NCBI GenBank assembly: GCA_031841125.1 | Contig: JAJSSI010000012.1 | Coordinates: forward strand, 62,001-126,000 | Direction of reading: 5' to 3' | DNA length: 64,000 nt | Source: Acanthococcus lagerstroemiae | Lineage: Eukaryota; Arthropoda; Insecta; Hemiptera; Eriococcidae | Part shown: one piece after another, positions 10,138 through 21,247 of the stretch | Numbering within the stretch: position 1 is the first letter of the stretch | Layout of the letters: each line of letters starts with the position of its first letter | Translations under genes and position numbers: made by a program | Notes under the pieces: model-generated | Seen by the model: only the letters and a program-made list of their open reading frames with translations | What the model was told of the DNA's origin: nothing | The model's database searches: none

Positions 10138-10278
10138 CAATTTGTGATGTTTTCTGTAATTGATAACTTGAAGGATGGTGATACGGCCGTTGAATTTGGT
10201 GACTGTTGTCCTCAACTTCATTACAATCAAACTTCCTGATACTAGGATTATTATTTGTTCTTTGATTCCTTGGTACTG
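10138..10278 (-). CDS. Phase-symmetric 141-bp exon, paralogue of 8554-8694
   Basis: Open minus-strand exon (VPRNQRTNNNPSIRKFDCNE, then VEDNSHQIQ) with acceptor TTTTGTAG and donor GTAAGG. Length, phase and both intron flanks match the exon at 8554-8694. Similarity extends into the flanking introns on both sides, so the unit arose by segmental duplication and was later separated by the RTE insertions. Confidence 0.5.
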
Positions 10279-10369
10279 CTACAAAATATATTTAAATGAT
10301 TAGTATAAATCATTTCATCTTCAATTATGAATAACTCTTCACAAGGCAGTAAAATGAAATAGTTTTTAC

Positions 10370-10435
10370 TTTCTTTGAAACGATGTCCGAATTCAGTTGC
10401 TTCTTTATGGCCACACGAAGTAACTGGACCACCAG
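10370..10435 (-). CDS. Putative 66-bp phase-symmetric exon
   Basis: Minus-strand exon GGPVTSCGHKEATEFGHRFK with acceptor CATTAG and donor GTAAAA, again phase 1 at both ends and a multiple of three. It is placed upstream of the 141-bp exon on the same strand. The gypsy sequence begins within a few bases of its acceptor, so anything further upstream has been displaced or lost. Confidence 0.35.
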
Positions 10436-10438
10436 CTA

Positions 10439-11784
10439 ATGATAATATCATTGAGTCTGTTGGATTCTGGGGCAACCACCTCCTGTGTCAGTGAGGAGAT
10501 GATAAAATCCCTGCTCGACAGTACAGACTACCGATGCAAGGTAGTCGATTTACGCCGTCCATATTCTATCTCCTGGGTGGTGGGGACTACATCTGTAATC
10601 TCCCAAGCTGCGTATTTGGATTTTGGCTCGAGGGGAGAGTACGAACGTCTTGGTTGTTTTTAATAATTCCAGGACTTAATGAGGCTATAATCTTTGGGAT
10701 GGACTTCATGTGTCACCATAATGTGGAGTTGAAGCCTGTCCAAAGGTTAATGTCAATTCAGCCTTGTCATTATCCCGGCTCGATCGAAGTGCCGACAAGG
10801 GAGAAGTTGGGTCACGCGCACCGTGTTGTGTCGTTCCCAGTCGAGCTACTGGAAGAGGTACGTGACTTCCCTGTCCACCAGGATCAATTATCTCCATGTA
10901 TCAATACAATTCGAATCTCCCCAACCGAGTTGGAGAATATTCGCTCATCAATTGAATTTAAACTAGAGGCTGCGGTGGTTAACCGGGTCATATCCACTGA
11001 GCAACATCATACCGCTCAAAAGAAACTCGAGCCTTATTTGCCAGTGTTCCGCAGCGAATTGGGGTTATACTGTGGTCCTCCCATCCGACTAAACATCTCA
11101 CCCACAGAACGGTGGAAGCCCAAACACTATCTAGTCCCCCACCAACATCGCGATGCGGTACGTACCGAAATTATGAAATGGCTGAAGCAGGGAATCATTC
11201 GGAAGTCATTTACAAGATATGTTAACCCACTAGTTGTCGTACCTAAGAAGGACTCAACCATACGATTGTGCATTGATGCATCTAGTCTAAATGGGATCCT
11301 TCGCCCACAACATAATAATCCGCCGTTCCTAGAAGATATTCTGTTTAGTGAGAGGCGAGGAGAGAAATCCGAAATACATTCTTCTTGTGATTTCGCTAGG
11401 GGCTTTCTTCAAATTCAGCTAGATGACGAATCGTCAGAATACCTAGGGTTTGAGTTTGAAGGACAAACTTACCAAATGTTAAGACTACCATTTGGTACCA
11501 GTGTATCCTCTTCCATATTTAATTTCATAGCCCGTGACGTCGTTTTTACTGAAAACATAGATGTAAATTGTGTGAAACTCTATGTCGACGACATTCATAT
11601 TCGAACGCCGTCCTTTGAATCACACCTCAAAATGGTCCTTGGCATACTCAACAATGTAATGAGATCAGGAATGACCCTGTCGATTGACAAAACTCATCTC
11701 TTTTGCGAAAGTGTCGGTATATCTGGGACACATCATCTCGATGAGGGGTATCTCCCAACCCGTCGAAAGTATAAAATTTTTTGA
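10439..11784 (+). pseudogene. gypsy protease and reverse transcriptase
   Basis: The aspartic protease has the catalytic box LLDSGATTSC and a later IIFGMDF segment. After a frame change near 10600 the reverse transcriptase runs from about 11080, with KQGIIRKSFTRYVNPLVVVP, then RLCIDASSLNG, SCDFARGFLQIQLDD, MLRLPFGTSVSSSIFNF and the catalytic KLYVDDIHI. Metal-binding aspartates are therefore intact (CDF and YVDD). The frame is lost just after the thumb (SGTHHLDEGYLP). Protease and RT would mature and copy the element RNA. Confidence 0.85.
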
Positions 11785-11952
11785 TAGTTTCGAGTAAAAA
11801 TACCTTATAGCTCAGGAACGATTCTTATCAAAACAAATTATCCAAAAATGGCATTCTAGGTTCTGTGCGTCATATGCGCAACTTATAGAATCATGGCTAC
11901 AGCTGCTCATGTCTAATTCCCCAATAACATCACTCGAGAGATCCGAGAGTCG

Positions 11953-12701
11953 TTTAATAAGTTCAAACACCAGTTCCTAAATAGCAGAATATTGTCTTTC
12001 CCAAACTCAAAGCTACCCTTCCAGTTACACCTCTGTGTGTATGAAAGATGGAGTTTAGGGTCATTAGCCCAGACGACTCAGAAGGGTAGTTAAAATTAAT
12101 CACAATGACGTCTCATACCTTTGACTCAACCGTCTTGTTAAAATCAGCCGAATTAAAGCACCTTTTCAGCCTATATCAGGTCCTACACCGATATGCGGCA
12201 CTGTTAATCGGAAGAGTCGTCCGGATCCCTCGTGCTTTTACGAATATTCTTCAGAGATATCGTGAACACGCTATAGTGAACGGGGTCATAGCCAAATGGC
12301 TTACCTATATATGGTCGTTCGACTTGCAATTTGACCTTTCCGATAACAAAATTACCCAGAATGTAGGGGAAACCATCAATGACATTACAGAGGCTAGTCT
12401 CTCCGTACTCACCATGGTTTCAGGGGAAGATTCGAGGTTAACGTCCGAGGGGCACGGAGCGCTAAGACGCCAAATCCTCCAAGAAGTTGATACCTTGTGG
12501 ATCCACCCAATCCCCACCTCTGAAATTCCGAGTATTTTGCCGGAATGCTGTACAATTTGTGCAGCAAGTATAGCCAAAAGAAAGTATCCTGACGTGGATC
12601 TGGCTTTGTCAGATGTTTTATTCTCCACCCTATCCGAACTAATGAAATTGCAGTCCTCCGACCCATTTTGCAAAAAACAAATAGAAACTAGCCAAGAATA
12701 G
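11953..12701 (+). pseudogene. Degenerate ancestral RNase H / tether between RT and integrase
   Basis: In standard Ty3/gypsy elements this position holds RNase H. Here the pieces align in order but the active-site residues are gone. The expected LHTDAS-like strand reads LPFQLHLCVYERWSLGSLAQ. The expected TDH segment reads IGRVVRIPRAFTNILQ, after AELKHLFSLYQVLHRYAALL. The following W..Y...FDL segment is still recognisable (KWLTYIWSFDLQFDL). There is a frame change between the two parts. The loss is domain-specific, because neighbouring RT, integrase and the downstream RNase H keep their catalytic residues. It resembles the retroviral connection or tether domain in concept. Confidence 0.6.
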
Positions 12702-12780
12702 CGCCCAAGACAAGGCTAATCCGGGCAGGAACACTGCATTTTGATGTCACTGGCGAGTATTCTGTTCTCGTGGTGCCGAA

Positions 12781-13584
12781 GTGTTGGTTAACCATGTGAT
12801 TCAATATCTTGATTGTATTCATTTACATCCGGGAATCGAAAAGACCACCAGGATTTTCCAACCCTTTTTCTACTACCGGGGTATTGACGAACGGGTCAGG
12901 TTGGTAGTCACCACATGTGTCCCCTGCAAACAGAATAAAAGTAGCAACTCTCGAGCGGTTCCGAACTTCGCCTATGTTCCGGCTACGAGAGTGGGAAATC
13001 TAATTTCCATAGACGTATATGGCCCGCTGGGTCTACGCCGTGATGAAGTCGTAGCACTCCTTGTGATCATGCATCATTTCTCGGGGTTCATCAGTTGTCA
13101 ACCCTTCTACTCATTGAGATCTGGAGAATTGGTGGCCGCTTTTAGAAAATTCAATTCGTTGTTTAATAGACATGGGTATAAGGTGGAATGTGTCATATCA
13201 GACGAAGTTTTCGATCCAGAGATTGGGCCCTGTGCCTACAGGAACTTGGCATCAGGGTTAAATACGTGTCTCCCTACAGTCCACGTAGTTGAAAGAGTCA
13301 TGAGATCCCTCGGTGAGAAATTCCGACTACTTCTAAACGATGAGTTATCAACTCACATTGACCATACCACCTGGGCGACCGAGATTGATCGAGTGGCGTT
13401 TTCACTAAACGCTTGCCCAAAACAACACGGTTACACTCCGAGTGAAATCCTTGGGATCCCAGAAGCTAACCCTTTCTCCCACCATAGGATTAAAAGGGTC
13501 CTCCCAAATCCCGTAGTCAAGTTAACGGAGTTCATCGCAAATAATTCAATAAACTTGAACTTGAATCATTCACGAGTCATATGA
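12781..13584 (+). CDS. gypsy integrase catalytic core
   Basis: Inserts element cDNA into the genome. The zinc-binding HHCC region is partly visible (HLHPGIEKTTRIF, then CVPCKQNK). The core has ISIDVYGPLG (first Asp), VECVISDEVFDPE (second Asp) and VHVVERVMRSLGEKFRL (Glu). It ends with AFSLNACPKQHGYTPSEILG, the usual end of the core. A TGA at 13582-13584 separates it from the in-frame RNase H that follows. That stop could be a mutation or a programmed readthrough site. Confidence 0.8.
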   Translation: MLVNHVIQYLDCIHLHPGIEKTTRIFQPFFYYRGIDERVRLVVTTCVPCKQNKSSNSRAVPNFAYVPATRVGNLISIDVYGPLGLRRDEVVALLVIMHHFSGFISCQPFYSLRSGELVAAFRKFNSLFNRHGYKVECVISDEVFDPEIGPCAYRNLASGLNTCLPTVHVVERVMRSLGEKFRLLLNDELSTHIDHTTWATEIDRVAFSLNACPKQHGYTPSEILGIPEANPFSHHRIKRVLPNPVVKLTEFIANNSINLNLNHSRVI

Positions 13585-14415
13585 AATCAATGCAAAATTA
13601 GATTTGATAAAGACGATTACGAGTTCGTACACGTTTGGACCGACGGTGCATGCAGAGCCAACGGTCAAGAAACAGCAGTGGCGGCTTATTCGGTATGGTT
13701 CGCGCATAAACATACACTTAATGAAGCAAAAGTTATCAATGGTCAGGGTGTCAGCAACAATAAAGCCGAAACCATCGCTGTAATACGTGCCCTATCGCCA
13801 GCTCAGTTCTACAATGTAAGTAAGGTTCATATACATACCGATTCCAGGTACATTGTGGACCTATTTGAGGGTGGGCTACTGTTAGGCGATAACCCGAAAT
13901 TAACAACCTATGAAAATGCCGATCTCTTATCAATGGCGTCTCAACTCGTCGCTGTATTCATGAATGAGCGAGTAGTGATTACTCACTCACACGGCCATAC
14001 AGTTGATTTCGGTAATCTCGAGGCAGACTATTATGCGTCGCTATCGTTAGATTTACAATACATGAAGGCACTACAGGTAGCGCAAGGTAATTTATTAATG
14101 AAAGACTCAATCCAGCACTACGTTGGTTGGTATCAATTTCGAAAGATAAAATCGAAAGAACATGATTTTCTTATTGAAAATACCCGACCAGTGATTTCTT
14201 TCAACCCTGGCGATATCGTATCGATAAAGGTACATGCACTCTCGGATGCCTATCACGGCATTATCAAAAAGTTTTGTAGAATCTACGATGGCCAATACAT
14301 TGTGTTAAGAGCCATCGGGTGTAATGCATACCTTATAGGATCTTCACCTAATGATCCACTAGGAACCTTTGTGGTCAATGTTAGGCAAATGCGCTTAATG
14401 CAAAGAACGACATAA
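13585..14415 (+). CDS. RNase H domain fused to integrase C-terminal (GPY/F-like) module
   Basis: The sequence is in frame with the integrase core after one TGA. The RNase H domain (about 13627-14050) begins VHVWTDGACRANGQ and has GQGVSNNKAETIAVIRAL, then HIHTDSRYIVDLF, and near the end HSHGHTVDF followed by LEADYYAS. The D, E, D and final D of type 1 RNases H are all present, and the GACRANG/NNKAE style resembles cellular or archaeal-like RNase H rather than the gypsy type. Residues from about 14190 on (NPGDIVSIKVHALSDAY, then IYDGQYIVL and NAYLI) fit the SH3-like GPY/F module that normally follows the integrase core directly. So RNase H appears inserted between two halves of integrase. The gypsy family assignment is firm; the insertion model is my inference. 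Confidence 0.7.
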   Translation, partial: NQCKIRFDKDDYEFVHVWTDGACRANGQETAVAAYSVWFAHKHTLNEAKVINGQGVSNNKAETIAVIRALSPAQFYNVSKVHIHTDSRYIVDLFEGGLLLGDNPKLTTYENADLLSMASQLVAVFMNERVVITHSHGHTVDFGNLEADYYASLSLDLQYMKALQVAQGNLLMKDSIQHYVGWYQFRKIKSKEHDFLIENTRPVISFNPGDIVSIKVHALSDAYHGIIKKFCRIYDGQYIVLRAIGCNAYLIGSSPNDPLGTFVVNVRQMRLMQRTT

Positions 14416-15130
14416 CCATGTTATTACGAAACATCCAACCTAATAGTTTTAGTCTAAAATTTTGTTCTTTGATTCAAATCCCACAGATCCTTGTCCCAAC
14501 AAACTCTGAAATTTGAAGGGGCATTTTATGTAGCAAAATTATCCACCATACCCCCGACTTCCCAAGCCTCCCACGGAACTGAATCCACCACCTCAGCCAC
14601 AGCGGGCAGCACCCCGCCAAAGCACGAAGGAATTAGATGGACGACGAAAAGATATCGCGAATTCCTCGAGAGAATAGCCAGTATTCGTGCATGTTACCAC
14701 GAGCCGGGCATGAACTGGTGAAATCTTGTAGGGTCTGTAGATTTCAGAATTGTGCAATTACGAATACAAAGGAGAAGGCAGATCATGTCGTATATCTTTT
14801 TAATGCCCTGATAAGTAAATGACCCGTTATACGAATTCAATTAACGAGAAATCCATGCTCAATACATCGATCCCGAGCTGATGCTGTTCGAGACATGAAA
14901 TTCAAGTCCAACCTGGATCAGCTACGGAGTTCGATGTTGAAAAAGACGAGAAATCGCCAATCAGAGAGTCCGGTTCAAGCCGGGGGTCTTCCCAAATGCA
15001 CTTTTCACGAATAACAATTACACCTGGTGGAAAACTAAATGAAGATAAGGCTGCTGAGGTAGGGATAACGGTACAAACCGATGTCGTAGTTGGAGATCCA
15101 GCACAAACCTTCAGGGGAGTTCGTCTTTAA
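14416..15130 (+). other. 3' region of the gypsy element, unassigned short frames
   Basis: A short open frame at 14491-14721 is Ser/Thr/Pro-rich, and a second frame nearby contains SCRVCRFQNC. These could be remnants of a third gypsy ORF, but no family is recognisable. No LTR matching any upstream sequence was found. Confidence 0.3.
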
Positions 15131-16782
15131 CCTTTTTACTATTCGCACTTTTTCGCTGTTGGTGGCTAAGGGAGTCTTCAGATCTCGGGTGAGCAATATC
15201 TTTTAAGCATCGTCATTCGAGGGGACTCGGGTCCGACATCGCAACACGCAATCATCAAAAGAAAAAAATCACGCATTTTCTTTTCCTTTGTCTTTTCGTG
15301 GATTGAGTAAGCAGTTAAATTATGGGCAAAGTTGCAATACCTCCGCGAACCCATTTTAGATGGCCAAATCGTCGTAAGTTTACGAAAGATTTCTTTCACA
15401 AGGCGACTGTAACATCAGAGGGAGTCGCATTGAAACTGAAGTACCACCGACCGTATCTGTACCATCGTCGGCGAGGGTTTCTCCTTTTACAAATTTGTCT
15501 ATGTGTGGAAACAGGGAGACGTCACGTCACGATCTCACAGGCCACCTTGGTGGACGAATTGTGCGCGTCATTGGCCCATATGGCCCCGCGTTAGTTCTGG
15601 TCGTCCAGCGTGACAACGGTATGGGGGAGGGATGATGACCCATCATGTGGATACGTCGGTTTTGACCATTATCCATATCTGGATCACACATGTTCTCCCC
15701 TACGTTAGCGCCGAACTCCGGGGGGCCATGCAAATTAACTGGGCCGATTAACTACACCTTCCCGCATGTTTTTCTTTTCGAATTTAAAAATTTAAAAAAA
15801 ACAAAAACTATTTAATCCAGTCCCCTCCAGATGATGATGAATGAAATTTAGAGCGGTATGTATGTCGTGAGGTTGACGTACTCCTAGCCGTGAAGTTTTT
15901 TATTATTTTCTTAAAATTATTTTTTACTTGCAATTTTTAATTTTTTTGTTCGGCCAAGGCCGTTTTTTAAACACCGAAGGCAAAAGTCCAACAATCAGAG
16001 AATAATTCTAGCCGTGATCCTTCCCGGGGGTTGGTTTAGTAGTTTTGATTTTATAATCAGCAAGTTACACGTATCCTGATTTTTAGTTCTACATAATGTG
16101 AGTAGTCTTAGTGAGATTTGAACTTGGAACATTTCATTTTATTTCGCGGCGGTACCACCGTGTTTGACTACATGGTACCTGGCATTCCTATTTTTAATTT
16201 ATTACTGTATATCCCGGGGCTAGGTTTTGCCGAGTTAATTCCGGTTATAATTCTCCCTTGGTCGTGATGGTGTTCCTCTTTACTTTCCATCGTGTTGGCG
16301 CTTGGGGGCTGGGGGTCTCCAATTCACAAGAATTATGCTACAGGTTCATAACAATATTATCTTTGTTAAATTTATTGATACACTCAAATTAAAAATAATA
16401 GAATCATTTTATATTTTTGCCTGAATAAATTTCGTTGCTTTTTCCATGGATTTTAAAAGAATTAGCCCGTCCCAAATTTTTCGTTAGCAATCTAATTCCA
16501 TCACGATTTTCCAAAAGCAAATATTGTTTGTTCGAATGGATCATAAAATTGCCATACATTCTTTAAAAAAATATTATAAAAAAATTCATAATAAAATTAC
16601 TGAATATTGTACAATTATTGATGTAATTTTGAGTCATTTTGTATAAACGACACTCTCTATAAAATAAATGTTTACAAATGCATTTTGTGTTGTCCCATTA
16701 TTGTTTTGCTTTTAATGTTAACAATGAAACTAATTACGTTAATCCTATCCCTATCACTAAACATTTTTCTATTTTATGAAAC
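15131..16782. other. Long stretch without a recognised gene
   Basis: GC content is higher at 15.3-15.75 kb and AT-rich afterwards. The open frame at 15322-15594 has no recognisable domain. The stretch 16650-16782 is the 3' flank of the P-like gene that the copia element interrupts. Confidence 0.4.
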
Positions 16783-16920
16783 TGTTAAAGTCCGTCGGTG
16801 AACCAATAAACGAGAGCACATCACCCGATAAGGCTTTATTAGCGACTGAGCTCGTACATTCAAGTATAAAATTACCGAGCACGAAAACGACTCCGATAAC
16901 ACACAACACATTATTTAACA
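16783..16920 (-). repeat. copia 3' LTR
   Basis: 138 bp, identical base for base to 21110-21247. Confidence 0.96.
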
Positions 16921-16993
16921 CCCCATCTTAATTTTATACTTCTAATCAATGTTTACATAAATGCCAAGTAAAATACTATAGTCAAAACAAAAT

Positions 16994-19900
16994 TTACAAC
17001 AGACATAACATACGACGTAATTTTTCGAAATTCACACGACATAGAGATTTGGTAAATATATCCGCCACATTATCTGATGTATCCACTTTCACCACGGCAA
17101 TCTGACCGTTCTCTACTGCTTCGTGAACGTAGTGATAATGGACCTCAATATGCTTGGATCTTTTGGTAAAATTTCCAAGGCTCGCGATATGCACAGCGCC
17201 TAAATTATCTTCAAAAATAGATACAGGGTACAAAGACCCTACAGGTACAAACGATTCACAAACACCTAATAAATAAACGATCTCAGTTACTGCTACGGAA
17301 AGTGCTACATACTCAGCGTGAGTTGAGGACTTGGTGACTGTTCCCTGTTTCTGTACTTTCCACAATACCGGGTTGCCACACAGCCTAACGACAAACCCGA
17401 AGTAGACTTCCTATCTTCACAGTCACCAGCCCAGTCAGAATCGACAAATGCGCCTAACCTAATGCTATCTGAAACTCCATATGTCAACTTGAGATCACGT
17501 GTCTTATACAAATACTTTAAAATTCGAAGTGCATACGCAAAATGAGTCTTATCATAGGCGGATTGAAACCGACTTAAATAGTTTACGCTAAATGAAATGT
17601 CAGGACGAGTTCCTTCACTGACATACAGGAGTGCACCAATCAAATTACGAAACTTTACATTAAAATCAGGGCTATTCGATTTACATAGTTTTAAGTGCAT
17701 CTCCATAGGAGTATCATAAAGTTTAGAATTAACAACATTATATTTCGTGGCCAATACTTCAATATACTTTTTCTGACTTAGGGTCATTTCTTTATTTTCT
17801 ACGCTATACTTGATTTCTATGCCCAAATACGAGCTTACATTTAACATGTCCTTCATTTTAAAACGTCTTGATAATTCATTCTTAATTTTAATTATTTTCT
17901 CTACGTTTTTGCCACAAATGAGTAAGTCATCCACGAATAGGATAATGAAAATTCGATCAGTCTTATCTTTAGTCGAATACAGACAATAGTCAAATTGATT
18001 TCGTTCAAAATTTAATGTGCAAATAAAATCGTTAAAACAATTGTACCAGTTTCTCGGCGATTCTTTAAGGCCGTATAAACTTTTTTTCAAACGCAATACT
18101 TTCTTTACATTTACGTTAGTGTACCCGACTGGTTGTCTGATATAGACATCGGACTTAATTTGCCCATTTAGGAAGGCGGTTTCTACGTCCATCTGGTGGA
18201 TTTCATAACTGTACTGACAGCAAAATGAAAGCAGAAGCTTCAACGAACACATCCGGGCGACAGGCGAATAAATGTCTACCAGCTCATCCTCCTGCTGGAA
18301 ACCTCTTACCACCAACCTGGCTTTATACCTACCATCCATCTTAACACTGTATATCCACCTTACATCAAGCACTTTCTTACCTTGTGGCAGGTATATCTCA
18401 TCCCATGTCTCATTCGATTTTAAACTCGCCATTTCCCTATCCATGGCTTCCTGCCACAAGTGAGCATCCGATCGAGACATGGCTTCCTCATACGTGACAG
18501 GTACATCCACACTACAAAAATTTACACTTACCTCATAGTCGTGCAACCGTGCCGGAGCTTTACGCTCTCTACTCGAACTACGTACTCCTGAACTATTCGA
18601 AGGGTGAGCAGCAGGCTGCTCCTCCTCGTCACTCAAACTCTCCTCCTGAGGTCTTTCCGACCCATTCTCCGGCAACGTTTCCTGCTCACGTGATACCACC
18701 GATTCCTCAACCATCTCCTCGGCCCTGTCGTCGGATAAAACGATACACCGCTCCGTCGATTCTACAAACGCAACATGACGAGTAACAATGATTCGATTAT
18801 TAACCAGGACACGATATCCCAGGTCAGTGTATCCGAGTAAAATGCCGCAGTCGGCCTTGCGGTCCCACTTAGAATTACGTTTCGCATCAGGGACGCGAGT
18901 AAACACACGACAGCCGTACATTCTAAGATTAGTAACGTCAGGTTTTTTATTAAAAAATATTTCGAAAGGGGTTTTCTTCTCGACTGTATTGCCTACTGAA
19001 CGGTTAGTTAAATACGCTGCGGTAGCGATACACTCAGGCCAGAATTTACGAGCCACTTTGGCCTCGGCTAACAGGCACCTAGCCCTATCCATCAACGTTC
19101 TGTTATAACGTTCAGCAGTGCCATTCAGCTCATGTACGTAGGGCACGCAGGGTCTTAAATAAATTCCACGGTTTTTAACAAATTCATCGACCCTCTTATT
19201 TATATATTCGGTTCCGTTATCGCATCTGAGCTCTTTGATGCGTTTGCCAGTCAGATTTTCGACTAAATTTACGTATTCGACTAAGCAATCATAAACCTCT
19301 GACTTGGACTTAATGCAGTATACTTTGACAAGTTTACTATAGTCATCTATGAAAGTTACAAAATATTGTTCACCACAGTAACCCACACAATGAGGACCGT
19401 TTACATCCGTGTGAATAATCTGCAAAATTTCGGTAGCCTTTTCTCTATCATCTTTGAAGGGTACGTTATTCATTTTACATTCGAGACAGATTGCACATTT
19501 AAAATTTTCCGATTCTAAGCGTTTAGGAGCTCCGTCCAAAAGCTCATTTTCACACAAAAATTTTAATTTAGAAAAACTGATATGACCTAACATCCTGTGC
19601 CATTTTTCTTTCAGTGACATAGAATTAGTTGATGTTACGTTAACTTTAGCTTCTAGCACAGAGTTTTCGTTACCGGACGTTTCACAATCTTTATAACTTT
19701 CAAGATAATATAAATTATTTTCACGTTTATGTGCAATCGCTATTAATTCTTCTTTCATATTAAAAATTTTGGCTACCTTACCGTGTTCAACAATTACGTT
19801 ATTTTCGGCAATTTTACCTGAACTTAATAAATTTGCATCCATGCCCTTCACGTACAGCACCTGCTGAATGTCCACAGAAATACTAAGTTTTCCTACTTTA

Positions 19901-21000
19901 AACCAGACTCTAACAGAACCTATCTTGGTTGCTAATAATTGTCTACCATCACCTAATTTAATATCTACAGGCTTGTCTAACGATGTCCAACTCGAAAAAT
20001 ACGATTCATTATTTATTATATGTCTAGAGCAGCCACTGTCTAGCAACCAAACAATGATATTATTATCAACTGCAGGAACTTGCACATTCTCATTGTTAGA
20101 CGAAACATTTACCTCAACATGAAAACAATTACCGCTTTTGAAACCAGGTTGCTGCGAGTACGAATCTTGACCGTTGTTATAACCTGCTCGACGACCGAAG
20201 CCTGACCGACCTCGCCTGCCATACCCATGGCCACGAAAACTTGGCTTTGAACCTTGATTTGACTGGGCACCACCGCGATCGACCCTATTTTCGACGTTGC
20301 TCGTACACTTAAACCGACGATGACCTTCCTTACCGCATTTGTAGCACGTAAGACTGCCATAGACACCTTTACTACCGCTAGCCGCCGCAAACACTTGCGA
20401 ATTGACACCATTTTCGATGACCGTCGAACTGCCGCCATTCGTTTTGGCTTTGACCGAAATTTTGTATTTCAAGTACTCCAGGACATTCTCCTTTTCCTTA
20501 TCGATGACGTCCACCAAATCGCCCAGATGGGCCAAAGACTCAGGAAGAGCACGAATCATGTAGTTGGCTTTTTCATCCTCAGTGACTGAGCCACCTGCCG
20601 CCTTTAGGTCGTTTACCGCCTTTTCAAAATCGTTGAAAAACTTTGCTGGATCGACACCATCCTCCAGACGAATCGCCTCCAGCTTGCGTCGCGAAATGAT
20701 TTGTAACGCCGTTGACTTTTTTAGGTACAAACTGTCGAATTTAGTCAACATACCAAATGCCGTTTCTTCGTTGAATACCAGCTCGAGTTGCTCATTTGTC
20801 ACAGCACTCACGATATAATTTTTGGCCTTGATTTCCATCAGATCCCATTCGTCCTGCTTATCGGTTTCGGCTTTCCTTCGTACCGTCACCTCTTTGCATT
20901 TTTTCAATTGTAGGAAAAGTAACATTCGATATTTCCACTTTTCGTAATCGACACCATTGAACAGGGGGATCGCAACATCGTCACACCGAAAAAAGGACAT
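16994..21000 (-). CDS. copia gag-pol polyprotein, one frameshift near the C-terminus
   Basis: The first frame runs from 21000 to 17305 (1231 codons). It has gag (from MSFFRCDDVAIPLF), a zinc knuckle CYKCGKEGHRRFKC (about 219-232), protease LLDSGCSRHI (about 320), integrase HTDVNGPHC, RCDNGTEY and ELNGTAERYN (about 530-630), RT with ILFVDDLLICG (about 1020) and RNase H with FVDSDWAGD (about 1190). Just after DRKSTSG, near 17390-17396, the frame shifts. The RNase H end (KQGTVTKSSTHAEYVALS, then KRSKHIEVHYHYV and DIFTKSL) continues in another frame to a stop at 16994. The shift fits loss of one T from a T run. Everything else is open, so this is an almost intact copy; the frameshift may be real or an assembly error. 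Confidence 0.92.
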
Positions 21001-21097
21001 GATTCGGACTTTTTATACACGACAAGACACAGCAAAAAAAGCAACTCGAACTCGGATTATTAGAGGCAACGCGAATACATTTACGCTGTGAACCAAC

Positions 21098-21109
21098 GTT
21101 CCGCTACCA
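21098..21109 (-). promoter_or_regulatory. copia primer-binding site
   Basis: TGGTAGCGGAAC in element orientation, directly adjoining the 5' LTR. The leading TGG is the complement of a tRNA CCA end; the tRNA was not identified. Confidence 0.75.
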
Positions 21110-21247
21110 TGTTAAAGTCCGTCGGTGAACCAATAAACGAGAGCACATCACCCGATAAGGCTTTATTAGCGACTGAGCTCGTACATTCAAGTATAAAATT
21201 ACCGAGCACGAAAACGACTCCGATAACACACAACACATTATTTAACA
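21110..21247 (-). repeat. copia 5' LTR
   Basis: 138 bp, identical to 16783-16920; followed in element orientation by the primer-binding site. Confidence 0.96.

Larger units (their letters stand above)
10439..14415 (+). mobile_element. Ty3/gypsy retrotransposon pol, 5'-truncated, with RNase H after the integrase core
   Basis: Domain order on the plus strand is protease, reverse transcriptase, a degenerate RNase H-like linker, integrase core, RNase H, then the integrase C-terminal GPY/F-like module. No gag and no LTR pair were found. The frame breaks at least twice (near 10600 and between 11760 and 12105), and a TGA separates integrase from RNase H. The 5' edge falls at about 10438, directly against a minus-strand exon. 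The relocated RNase H is described in its own entry. Confidence 0.8.
16783..21247 (-). mobile_element. Ty1/copia LTR retrotransposon, very young insertion
   Basis: The element is 4465 bp with two identical 138-bp LTRs starting TG and ending CA, and a 5-bp target-site duplication GAAAC at 16778-16782 and 21248-21252. In element orientation a primer-binding site begins TGGTAGCGGAAC directly after the 5' LTR (21109 leftward), and a purine run (AAGATGGGG) precedes the 3' LTR at 16921-16929. Integrase lies upstream of reverse transcriptase, which defines the copia order. Confidence 0.96.

Noticed and set aside
13751..13933. Minus-strand ORF opposite the gypsy RNase H
   Set aside because: Antisense shadow of a well-supported catalytic domain.
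15527..15733. Possible LTR or coding segment in the GC-richer patch at 15.3-15.75 kb
   Set aside because: No second copy in the window, no TG/CA ends with a target duplication, and no protein similarity I can recognise.
18549..20818. Plus-strand ORFs of 78-106 codons inside the copia element
   Set aside because: All are antisense to gag-pol and have no recognisable domains.
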